Shown here: piece after piece, positions 8,401 to 17,185 of the stretch | Layout of the letters: each line of letters opens with the position of its first letter | Position numbering within the stretch: position 1 is the stretch's first letter | Source: Bacteroidales bacterium | Lineage (GTDB): Bacteria > Bacteroidota > Bacteroidia > Bacteroidales > VadinHA17 | Assembly: GCA_003141895.1 (NCBI GenBank) | Contig: PLNT01000046.1 | Span: 1 to 64,000, forward strand | DNA length: 64,000 nucleotides | Reading direction: 5' to 3' | Program-made: the position numbers and the translations under genes | The notes under the pieces: model-generated | Told to the model about the DNA's origin: nothing | Seen by the model: only the letters and a program-made list of their open reading frames with translations | Databases searched by the model: none

Positions 8401-10227
8401 TTATTTCATTATAAAAATAAACTGTCCTCCTTCATCACCTGTATTCTTTATAGGGCTGTAGATTGGAGTCTGATATGAATTATTAACAACCGGAACCTTA
8501 AGAAAGTCGAATAGCTGACCGGCATCATAATATTTTTCTGTATTCTTTGTCAATGCCTCTAAAAAGTAATAAGCAAAAATCGAATGGTTATCTTTTCCTT
8601 TATCAAGTACCGGTTCCACTCCACCTGATGTCAGTGCCTTTCTGCTGTTCAGTGAATACATTTTAGAATAGTATTTGGCGGAGTTATCATAAGGGATCGT
8701 GATAGTTTTGCCTCTGAAAATATCGCCGCTGAAGCATGCATCAGTAACAAGCAGAGTGTGTTTTGAATGAATCCCTGACAGAAATGATTTTATATCTTCG
8801 TTCGAGATGTATTTTGAAATTGATTTTGAGGATGCATCAACCGGGACCCAGAACCCTTTGTCCATATTCTGAATATAATCGCCATGCCCTGAATAGTATA
8901 TCATTACGTTATCATTCTCCTTTACTTTCTGGAGAAGAAACTCAAACTCCTTCATAATATTATCGCGGGTAGCGTCTTGATTATAAAGCGTTTTAATATA
9001 TTTGAAGGTATATTTTGACGACAATAGATCAGCAACACTCTTTGCATCATTGACAGCATTTTTCAATCTGGGCCATTCTCCGCTATATTCATCTATCCCG
9101 ATAACAAGTCCATAGTATTCTCCAACCTGAACTGATTTCATAGCCTGGGCAACATTCAGTCCCTTTAAAGGATCGCCGCGAAACTCTGAATAGTTCTGAG
9201 CTACTGACCGGTCCAAACTTCTATTTAAAGGATGGTCAATTTTTATTGAAAGATCAAGATCATTAACATTTGTGATATCGGCTCCTGCAATATCAAATTT
9301 CACTGTTAATGTTGAGTCGGTATAGTCTTTATTGGCAAAAAACTGAAGTTTTATCTGTTGTTCCTCTCCCTGTTTGAGTGCCGTAACATTTTTGAAATCA
9401 GCAGATTCTGTATTTGCTGGCAGTTTATAACTGATGGTCAGGCTATCCGCGTCTTTATTCCCGACGTTTTTCAGGTTCAATGTCAAAGTAACCGGTTTGC
9501 CAATTGATACTTTATCATTATTTGTATCAAACTTATAATCCATTATAAGCACCTTCGATTTATCCTGATCCTTTTTATCAAGATAAGCAATATCGATATT
9601 GTCAACAATAATTGTTGATTTCTCTCCGACCTGAAACCCGAACATGTTTCCAAAAAATGGTTCAAAGGGCATAGAATGCACAAGTTTCTCATTGAGGAAG
9701 AAATAGTACATGTTTCCTGCTTTCCTTACTGTAAGCTTATTAAAAGCGTACCTGTTTACTTTGTCTGAAAGAGTGAATGGAACATAATCCTGGAATTGTC
9801 CATTGTATTTGTCGAGAGTAAAATGACCTGCTCCAGTCAGAAGAAAATCGAATTGCCTGAATGGATTAACTGCTTTCCCCCATTGCAGGCCGTAACCTTT
9901 GTCAATTTCCCCTTCTACAAATTTAACTGAGATTTCAATTTCGAAGTTACGCTTCTGATCGATTATCACCGGGAGCAGATCTTCTTTTGGTTTATCAGTT
10001 AATGACTGGAACACAAGCTGACCATCTTCAATTCTTTCCGACCAGCTATTCTCTTCTATGCCGAGGAGCCAGTAATTACTAAACTTTGTGAAATCATCCT
10101 TGAAGATGGGCTGGGATTTCAGATCCTTGCTGTAATTATAATCAGCCGGTGAAATTTTTTCCTGAGCTGAAACCGGTAGGGCTAAGATTGTGAGTAAAAT
10201 TAGCCAAAACGTCTTTTTTAACTGCAT
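8401..10227 (-). CDS. Secreted caspase-like protease (peptidase C14) with N-terminal beta domains
   Basis: 608 residues with a Sec signal peptide (cleavage near Ala21-Gln22). Residues about 35-220 look like a concanavalin/LamG-type beta sandwich, about 228-335 like a CARDB-type Ig domain, and 370-608 are the caspase fold. The catalytic dyad is visible as His448 in YYSGHGD and Cys498 in TDACFSGD. The signal peptide suggests it acts in the periplasm or outside the cell. It is the upstream gene of a pair with the receptor phosphatase at 5075, so a functional link is inferred. Substrate and cleavage specificity are unknown. Start chosen at the ATG that begins the signal peptide MQLKKTFW. Confidence 0.85.
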   Translation of the reverse strand: MQLKKTFWLILLTILALPVSAQEKISPADYNYSKDLKSQPIFKDDFTKFSNYWLLGIEENSWSERIEDGQLVFQSLTDKPKEDLLPVIIDQKRNFEIEISVKFVEGEIDKGYGLQWGKAVNPFRQFDFLLTGAGHFTLDKYNGQFQDYVPFTLSDKVNRYAFNKLTVRKAGNMYYFFLNEKLVHSMPFEPFFGNMFGFQVGEKSTIIVDNIDIAYLDKKDQDKSKVLIMDYKFDTNNDKVSIGKPVTLTLNLKNVGNKDADSLTISYKLPANTESADFKNVTALKQGEEQQIKLQFFANKDYTDSTLTVKFDIAGADITNVNDLDLSIKIDHPLNRSLDRSVAQNYSEFRGDPLKGLNVAQAMKSVQVGEYYGLVIGIDEYSGEWPRLKNAVNDAKSVADLLSSKYTFKYIKTLYNQDATRDNIMKEFEFLLQKVKENDNVMIYYSGHGDYIQNMDKGFWVPVDASSKSISKYISNEDIKSFLSGIHSKHTLLVTDACFSGDIFRGKTITIPYDNSAKYYSKMYSLNSRKALTSGGVEPVLDKGKDNHSIFAYYFLEALTKNTEKYYDAGQLFDFLKVPVVNNSYQTPIYSPIKNTGDEGGQFIFIMK

Positions 10228-10247
10228 GGCTATAAATATTTGTTAAT

Positions 10248-10255
10248 CAAATATA
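10248..10255 (-). promoter_or_regulatory. Putative -7 element of the caspase/phosphatase operon (copy 1)
   Basis: On the minus strand TATATTTG matches the Bacteroidota -7 consensus TAnnTTTG, 20 bp before the caspase start codon. No convincing -33 TTTG is seen at the usual 19-21 bp spacing, so this is a weak call. Confidence 0.35.
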
Positions 10256-10404
10256 CAAAATCTATAATATCTGAATATTATATATAAAGTTTAGTCAACC
10301 TGATTCCTTCTCAAGGTAAATGTTCATACCTGTATGTTTGCATAAAAGTCAGCTTCTTATATTGTTTCAATAGGCTCAATCATAATTAAATAAAGAAAAA
10401 TAAA

Positions 10405-10437
10405 TTTGCATTATTCTTTATTTCGTTGTAAATTTTG
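10405..10437 (+). promoter_or_regulatory. Promoter of giant adhesin 1, shared with adhesin 2
   Basis: TTTG (10405-10408), 20 bp, then TAAATTTTG (10429-10437), close to the Bacteroidota -33/-7 consensus. A block around the -7 element, TTTCGTTGTAAATTTTGTGG and the following AG, is identical in front of the second giant adhesin gene (17137-17158), with the same 20-bp spacing. The transcribed leader before the ATG at 10464 also contains AAACCTGAT in both genes. This points to common regulation. Confidence 0.7.
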
Positions 10438-10463
10438 TGGAGTTTTCTTTAAACCTGATCGTG

Positions 10464-13400
10464 ATGAAACAATTTCTTCTAAAGAAACAGGTTATTTTTT
10501 TAGCTATTGTTTTCATTTTATTAGGCCATAACCTATTTTCTCAAACATTTGTTGAACAAACCAGTATTGTTCTGCCCGGAGTAACAAACGGTTCCGTTTC
10601 CTGGGGTGATTATAATAATGATGGATATCTTGACATTCTATTGACAGGCAAGACAGGAATTGATCCAAACTTTTATCCGATTTCAAGAATTTTCAAAAAT
10701 AATAAGAATAATACCTTCTCGGAACAAACAACCATTTCTTTAAGAGATGTGGAATCCAGCTCTGTTACCTGGGGCGATTATGACAATGACGGGTATATTG
10801 ATATATTATTAAGCGGAAGCTGGGGTGCCAACATATACAGAAACAATGGTAACAACACATTTACTGACCTGACTGGCCTTCCATTAATTGGTCTTTGGGG
10901 GGGGTCGGTTGCCTGGGGAGATTGTGATAACGATGGATATCTGGATATATTACTGGCTGGAAGTGGCAATTCAAAAATCTACCGGAACCTGGGAAATAAC
11001 CTCTTTATTGAGCAAAGCGCCATTTCACTGACAGATGTCAATAATATTGTTTCAGTTGCATGGGGAGATTATAATAATGACGGATATCCTGACATCCTTT
11101 TAACCGGTCAGGAGAAAGGAGGCGCTAGTGTCTCTAAAGTCTATCGGAATAATGGAAATAATACTTTTACGGAACAAACTGGCATTCATTTAACAGGAGT
11201 TCTAGGGAGTTCTGTTGCATGGGGTGATTATAACAACGATGGATATCTGGATATTTTATTGACAGGTGCTAGTTCAGAAGGCATCGTTTCCAGGATCTAC
11301 GGCAACAATGGCGATAATACTTTTACCGAACAAACCGGCATTTCGTTGACAGGAGTAATGAATGGTTCAGTTGCCTGGGGTGATTACAATAATGATGGAT
11401 ATCTGGATATTTTATTAACTGGTACAACAAATGGAAATAATAATGGTGCTATCACTAAAATTTATCGCAATAACGGCGATAATAGCTTTACTGAACAGAC
11501 AGGTATTTCATTAACAGGAGTTGCCTCAAGTTCAGTGGCATGGGGTGATTATGATAACGATGGAGACCTGGATATTCTGTTAACAGGACTAAGTGCAAAT
11601 GGCCAGATAATTTCCAAAATATACAGGAACGATATTGTTAATCCCAATACAAAACCTTCAATTCCGGCCAATCTAAATGCTGCCATAAATAACGGAATTG
11701 TAACATTCACATGGAATAAAGCATCTGATAATCAAACAGCACAGAACGGATTAAGTTACAATCTGTATGTTTATGAATCAGGTCAGACAAATTATAAAAC
11801 TACACAACATGCATTCCGCCAAAGTGATATCTTAAATGGAAGCCGGCTTATAGCAAAAACGGGGAACATTCAGTGGAGCACTACTGGTTATGCTTTAAAT
11901 AACCTGCCTCCTTATAAAACATATTATTGGACAGTACAGGCAGTCGACAATGGTCTTTTAGGTGGTCCTTTTGCTGCCGAACAAAGTTTCATTATGCCAT
12001 TGTACAAACCTACTACCCAGGCAAGTTATCTGAAGATCACCAGTTTGCAGGATAATCAGATGACTCTGAACTGGGCAAATGGAGGAGGAACAAAACGGGT
12101 TGTTTTCATAAAACAGGGAACAAACGGAAATGCTGACCCGGTTGACAATACAACTTATGCTCTGAATGGTTTAACCCCCGGAGGATGGAGATGTGTTTAC
12201 AATGGTAATGAAAGTTCAGCAACGATAGCCGGATTAATAATCAATACAAGCTATATAGTTCATGTAATAGAGTATAATGGATCGTCAGGTAGTGAAAAAT
12301 ATCTGACTTCCGGAGCAGCAAGTAATCCGTTGCCGTTTAGTTCAATATTTACGGAACAATCGGGTATTAATCTGGAAGGCGTTATTGGGATCTCAGCATG
12401 GGGCGATTATGACAATGATGGAAATCTTGATATTTTATTGACAGGAAGCAATCTTTCTTTAGTTTATCACAACAATGGGAATAACAGTTTTACTAAACAG
12501 ACAGGTATTTCATTAACAGGTATTTGGAGTGGTTCAGCAGCATGGGGGGATTATAATAACGACAACTTTCTGGATATTATATTGACAGGTTTTAATGGGC
12601 CTGCAGAAAGCGGCGGGCCTGTCTCTAAAATCTATAAGAATGACAGAAATAATAACTTTATTGAACAAACCGGCATTTCATTACCACCGATATATCAAAG
12701 TTCAGTTGCCTGGGGTGATTACAATGGCGATGGCTATCTGGATATCTTACTTACCGGTCAGACAGCCTCTGGTTATCTTTCAAAAATATTCTCCAACAAC
12801 GGAGACAATACTTTTTCAGATCTCACCGGTCCTTCATTAACTGCATTTTACAGGAGTTTCGTGGCCTGGGGCGATTACGACAATGACGGTTACCCTGATA
12901 TTCTGTTGACAGGACGATCTATATCCTGGCCGATTTCTAAACTTTATCATAACAATGGTGATGGCACCTTTACGGAAAATACCGGTGTTTCTTTACCTGG
13001 TGTTGAAGATAGTTCTGTTGACTGGGGTGATTATGATAATGATGGCTACCCGGATATTATATTGACAGGCACAGATATAACCGGTTACAGAAATTCAAAG
13101 ATTTACAGGAACAATGGAAATAATACATTCACAGAGCAGCAAAATATTCATCTGACCGGAGTTACATCGGGTTCCGTAAAATGGGGAGATTATGATAACG
13201 ATGGCAACCTGGATATTCTGTTGACAGGTTATTCAGACTCCGGACCGGTTGCCAAAATTTATCGTAATAATGGTGATAATACTTTTGCCGAACAATCTGG
13301 TATTCCTTTAACAGCTGTCTATGGAAAGAGTTCGGCAATCTGGGGGGATTACGATAATGACGGAGATCTTGATATTCTGCTAACTGGGATTGATGCAAAT

Positions 13401-16400
13401 GGTAATAATATTTCAAAAATTTACAGGAATAATATTGAAAAAATCAATAAGATTCCCGTACATCCTGATAATCTGAGTTATGAGATCAAGGGCAAAAATG
13501 CTCTTTTGAAGTGGGACAGAGTCACAACAGATGAAACTTCATCAAAATCCATTACATATAATATAAAAGTTGGAAGAAAAAGTGGTGCATCAAATTTTGT
13601 TCCTTGCAATTCTGATTTAAATGGTTTCAGGCGAATAGCAGAAAGGGGCAATACCCAGTTTAACACAACTTTTCTTTTTAAAAACCTCCGATGGGATACA
13701 ACTTATTATGCCAGTGTGCAGGCAATAGATAACTCATTTAAAGGCGGAGCTTTTTCAAATGAGGTCCAGTTTAAAACTAGTCCAGTACAGGCATCTGATC
13801 TCAATGCGACTCATATCAATAACAGTTCGATCATGCTAAAATGGAAAAGAGGGAATGGAGACCGATGCATAGTTTTTGCCAGGGAAGGTACCTCCGGAAC
13901 AGCTAACCCACAGAATTTCACAACATACTTTGCCAGCCCGGTATTTGCTGAAGGTTCGCCGCTGGGTTCAACCGACTGGTATTGCGTTTATAAGGGAGAG
14001 GCAGATTCAGTTTTACTCAGCGGTCTGAACCCGCAAAAGAATTATACTATTTACACTATTGAATTCCAGGGCAAAATTGGTTCCGAGATTTATGCCCCGT
14101 CACCAACTTCAGAAAATATGGGCATATTCAGTTCTTCATTATTCAGCGAACAAACTGGTATCCAACTAAGTAGCATTGGGTTTAGCTCAGTTACATGGGG
14201 CGATTATGATAATGATGGATATGCTGATATTCTCGTTACCGGTAATCCTGGTCCTGTTAACAGCTCAGTCACTAAAATCTACCATAACAATGGTGACAAT
14301 ACTTTTTCTGAACAAACCAGCATTTCCTTACCAGGAGTCTCTTTTAGTTCTGTCGCCTGGGGTGATTATAATAATGACGGATTTCTGGATATTTTATTGA
14401 CAGGTGTTACAAGTTCGGTTTATCTTTCAAAAATCTACAAGAACAATGGCAACAACACTTTCACTGAACAAACTGGCATTTCATTACCTGGCGTTGATGT
14501 ATCTTCAGTTGCCTGGGGCGATTATGATAATGATGGAAATCTCGATTTTCTGTTAACAGGGCAATCCTATGATGGATATATTTCTAAACTCTACAGAAAC
14601 AACGGCGATAATACTTTTACTGAACAGACAGGCATTTCTTTGCCGGGAATCGCATCCGGGTCTCTTGGATGGGGCGATTATAATAATGACGGCAATCTGG
14701 ATTTTTTATTGACAGGCTATACTGGTTCAAATGGTGTCTCAAAAATTTATCGAAACAATGGAGATAATACATTTAGTGACCAAACAAACATCTTACCAGC
14801 TGGTCTTTCAGCTGGTTCCGCTGCCTGGGGAGATTATGACAATGATGGTTATCTTGATATTCTATTGACGGGAAATGGTTATTCTAAAATCTACCACAAC
14901 AATGGAGATAATACTTTTACTGAACAAACAGGCATTCATTTGACAGGAATAAATTATGGTTCTGCAGCCTGGGGCGATTATGATAATGACGGATTCCTTG
15001 ATATTTTATTAACAGGTAGCACAGGCTCAAGTTATATTTCCAGGATCTATCATAACAATGGTGATAATACCTTCACTGAGGAAACCGGAATTTTACTGAC
15101 TGATGTAGACTGGAGTTCAATAGCCTGGTGCGATTACGATAATGATGGCGATCTGGATATATTAATGACAGGATTTGATGCAAGCAGTAACGCAATTTCA
15201 AAAATATACCGGAATAATCTGGTCGCTAAATCAGGTACATTTGCTCCAAATATCAAACCTTCTGCTCCAACTAATTTAACAAGTTCAATAAGTCCAGGCA
15301 AAACTGAATTGACATGGTCCCCGGTAAATAATGATGAAACTCCGGATAATGCTATGAGCTATAATCTCCGGTTCAAATTAAAAGATGCTACACAATGGAA
15401 ATTTGCACCCCAGGCAGCCGAAAATGGGTACAGGCGGGTTCCGGCCATGGGAAATCTGCAGCTGAACAAAAGCTTCAGATTGAAAAACCTTTCACCGGGA
15501 ACATATTACTGGCAGGTTCAGGCTGTTGATCAGGGATATGCAGGAGGTGCCTGGTCTGCTTTGAATTCATTTACTGTTAAGAACACCCAGGCTTTCTTTA
15601 AATCTGATACCGTATGCCGCGGTTCGGCTACTCATTTTACTGATCAATCTGCTGCCTCTGATGGAATTGCGTCATGGAAATGGGATTTCAAAGATGGCAC
15701 AACATCTGCATTGCAGAATCCAACTCATATTTTTAGTTCAGGCGGCACACATAACGTTAAATTAGTAGTTACCAGCAATAGCGGGGTAAAGGACACTATT
15801 GAACATAACGTAATTGTTAAAGTCAGACCAATTACTGATTTCTCTGCGACAACTGTCTGCCAGGGAAGTGAAACAGTTTTAAATAACCTTACAAATACTT
15901 CAGGGCTAAATATCACTTCATGGTCATGGGATTATGGTGACGGTAAGGGTTCAACATTTCAGAGTCCCGGATCACATGGTTACCTCCTTGCCGGTGATTA
16001 CAAGCTAACTTTATTAGCTGTTGCAAATAATGGTTGCTCCGATACCATTAAAAAGACTGTTACAGTTGGAACAATTCCTGTGGCAGAAATTACAGCAAGT
16101 AAACCGCTCACCTTTTGCGCAGGAGATAATGTAACCTTGTCAGTAAGTGCAGATACAGATTATTCATATAAATGGTTACTTGACAGCACAGCTATAACTG
16201 ATGCAACAAAAAATAGTTTTACCGCAACACAATCCGGAAAATACTCTGTTGAAGTAACAAATACCAAAGGATTATGCAAGACAATTTCCTCACTCGTATC
16301 GGTAACGAGTCTTTCAATGCCGGTCACCCCCGTAATAATTACTGAAAATTATGAGGAAGGCAAGTGCCCGGGGAATAGTGAGATTATTCTTCGGGTTGAT

Positions 16401-17072
16401 CAGCCCGGTGCAGAGTATAGTTATCAATGGAAACGAAACGGGACAGCAATAAGCGATGCCACAGGAAGCAGCTACATCGGGTTTCTTCCAGCCGGTGACT
16501 ATACCGTAGCGGTTAATCAGTCCGCTTGCATATCTGAATCTGCGGTTAAGACACTTGTTTTTGATAATGCTCCTGAAAAACCTTACATATTTGCGAAGGG
16601 CCCTACTGTCTGGTACCTTGCATGTAATACTGTCAACGCCCCTCAATACAAATGGTACTATAACGGTAATCTGATTCCTGAAGCAACCGGTTATTTATAT
16701 GTTGCAAACCAGAACCTTGGTAAATACTTTGTAAGCATTGGGAATGACAAAGGCTGCTTTACTGCCAGTGATGAAATAACTATTCCACCTGTTATTACTG
16801 GTTTAGAAGATATTGATCTGGGCAAGGGAATAAAAATCTACCCCAACCCTACTACAGGTAAGTTCACAATGGAGATGGATAACGACATTTATGGTGATTT
16901 GGGTATAAGTGTTATGAACCAGGCAGGGAAAGAAGTTCTGAAGTTAAGGCTTAAGAAAACGACGGAACATTTTTCAACGCAGATTGATCTTAACGGACAG
17001 CCTAAAGGTCTTTATCTCATTAACACTACATCAGGCAAATATTTCAGAACTGATAAAATCGCAATTGAGTGA
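10464..17072 (+). CDS. Giant secreted FG-GAP/VCBS propeller adhesin with T9SS sorting domain
   Basis: About 2202 residues from the ATG at 10464 (signal peptide MKQFLLKKQVIF to LFSQ); a GTG at 10437 is in frame but lies in the promoter. I count 21 FG-GAP-like repeats with the core WGDYNNDGYLDILLTG, whose D-x-N-x-D-G-x-x-D loop suits Ca2+. They fall in three blocks of seven (about 10590-11640, 12390-13440, 14190-15230), each expected to be a seven-bladed propeller and followed by fibronectin-III-like domains. Then come two PKD domains (WKWDFKDG, WSWDYGDG; about 15595-16065), Ig-like modules and a type A T9SS C-terminal domain starting IKIYPNPTTGKF (about 16830-17070). Exported through type IX secretion and probably held at the cell surface; ligand unknown. 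Confidence 0.85.
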   Translation: MKQFLLKKQVIFLAIVFILLGHNLFSQTFVEQTSIVLPGVTNGSVSWGDYNNDGYLDILLTGKTGIDPNFYPISRIFKNNKNNTFSEQTTISLRDVESSSVTWGDYDNDGYIDILLSGSWGANIYRNNGNNTFTDLTGLPLIGLWGGSVAWGDCDNDGYLDILLAGSGNSKIYRNLGNNLFIEQSAISLTDVNNIVSVAWGDYNNDGYPDILLTGQEKGGASVSKVYRNNGNNTFTEQTGIHLTGVLGSSVAWGDYNNDGYLDILLTGASSEGIVSRIYGNNGDNTFTEQTGISLTGVMNGSVAWGDYNNDGYLDILLTGTTNGNNNGAITKIYRNNGDNSFTEQTGISLTGVASSSVAWGDYDNDGDLDILLTGLSANGQIISKIYRNDIVNPNTKPSIPANLNAAINNGIVTFTWNKASDNQTAQNGLSYNLYVYESGQTNYKTTQHAFRQSDILNGSRLIAKTGNIQWSTTGYALNNLPPYKTYYWTVQAVDNGLLGGPFAAEQSFIMPLYKPTTQASYLKITSLQDNQMTLNWANGGGTKRVVFIKQGTNGNADPVDNTTYALNGLTPGGWRCVYNGNESSATIAGLIINTSYIVHVIEYNGSSGSEKYLTSGAASNPLPFSSIFTEQSGINLEGVIGISAWGDYDNDGNLDILLTGSNLSLVYHNNGNNSFTKQTGISLTGIWSGSAAWGDYNNDNFLDIILTGFNGPAESGGPVSKIYKNDRNNNFIEQTGISLPPIYQSSVAWGDYNGDGYLDILLTGQTASGYLSKIFSNNGDNTFSDLTGPSLTAFYRSFVAWGDYDNDGYPDILLTGRSISWPISKLYHNNGDGTFTENTGVSLPGVEDSSVDWGDYDNDGYPDIILTGTDITGYRNSKIYRNNGNNTFTEQQNIHLTGVTSGSVKWGDYDNDGNLDILLTGYSDSGPVAKIYRNNGDNTFAEQSGIPLTAVYGKSSAIWGDYDNDGDLDILLTGIDANGNNISKIYRNNIEKINKIPVHPDNLSYEIKGKNALLKWDRVTTDETSSKSITYNIKVGRKSGASNFVPCNSDLNGFRRIAERGNTQFNTTFLFKNLRWDTTYYASVQAIDNSFKGGAFSNEVQFKTSPVQASDLNATHINNSSIMLKWKRGNGDRCIVFAREGTSGTANPQNFTTYFASPVFAEGSPLGSTDWYCVYKGEADSVLLSGLNPQKNYTIYTIEFQGKIGSEIYAPSPTSENMGIFSSSLFSEQTGIQLSSIGFSSVTWGDYDNDGYADILVTGNPGPVNSSVTKIYHNNGDNTFSEQTSISLPGVSFSSVAWGDYNNDGFLDILLTGVTSSVYLSKIYKNNGNNTFTEQTGISLPGVDVSSVAWGDYDNDGNLDFLLTGQSYDGYISKLYRNNGDNTFTEQTGISLPGIASGSLGWGDYNNDGNLDFLLTGYTGSNGVSKIYRNNGDNTFSDQTNILPAGLSAGSAAWGDYDNDGYLDILLTGNGYSKIYHNNGDNTFTEQTGIHLTGINYGSAAWGDYDNDGFLDILLTGSTGSSYISRIYHNNGDNTFTEETGILLTDVDWSSIAWCDYDNDGDLDILMTGFDASSNAISKIYRNNLVAKSGTFAPNIKPSAPTNLTSSISPGKTELTWSPVNNDETPDNAMSYNLRFKLKDATQWKFAPQAAENGYRRVPAMGNLQLNKSFRLKNLSPGTYYWQVQAVDQGYAGGAWSALNSFTVKNTQAFFKSDTVCRGSATHFTDQSAASDGIASWKWDFKDGTTSALQNPTHIFSSGGTHNVKLVVTSNSGVKDTIEHNVIVKVRPITDFSATTVCQGSETVLNNLTNTSGLNITSWSWDYGDGKGSTFQSPGSHGYLLAGDYKLTLLAVANNGCSDTIKKTVTVGTIPVAEITASKPLTFCAGDNVTLSVSADTDYSYKWLLDSTAITDATKNSFTATQSGKYSVEVTNTKGLCKTISSLVSVTSLSMPVTPVIITENYEEGKCPGNSEIILRVDQPGAEYSYQWKRNGTAISDATGSSYIGFLPAGDYTVAVNQSACISESAVKTLVFDNAPEKPYIFAKGPTVWYLACNTVNAPQYKWYYNGNLIPEATGYLYVANQNLGKYFVSIGNDKGCFTASDEITIPPVITGLEDIDLGKGIKIYPNPTTGKFTMEMDNDIYGDLGISVMNQAGKEVLKLRLKKTTEHFSTQIDLNGQPKGLYLINTTSGKYFRTDKIAIE

Positions 17073-17119
17073 TATTCAATCTTTAAAACTAGCCGGATTT
17101 ACCAGATTAGAATAAATAC

Positions 17120-17153
17120 TTTTGCTTTTATCCGAATTTCGTTGTAAATTTTG
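17120..17153 (+). promoter_or_regulatory. Promoter of giant adhesin 2, copy of the adhesin 1 promoter
   Basis: TTTG (17121-17124), 20 bp, then TAAATTTTG (17145-17153). The block TTTCGTTGTAAATTTTGTGG plus AG is identical to the one before adhesin 1, while the flanking bases differ. The conserved spacing and sequence imply a duplicated regulatory region. The start codon is at 17186. Confidence 0.7.
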
Positions 17154-17185
17154 TGGAGATTTATTCAAACCTGATTGAAATTTTT

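Noticed and set aside
10464-17072. Tandem DNA repeats in the adhesin gene as a possible CRISPR-like array
   Set aside because: The repeat unit is about 180 bp, in frame throughout, and varies at synonymous sites; it is coding repetition.
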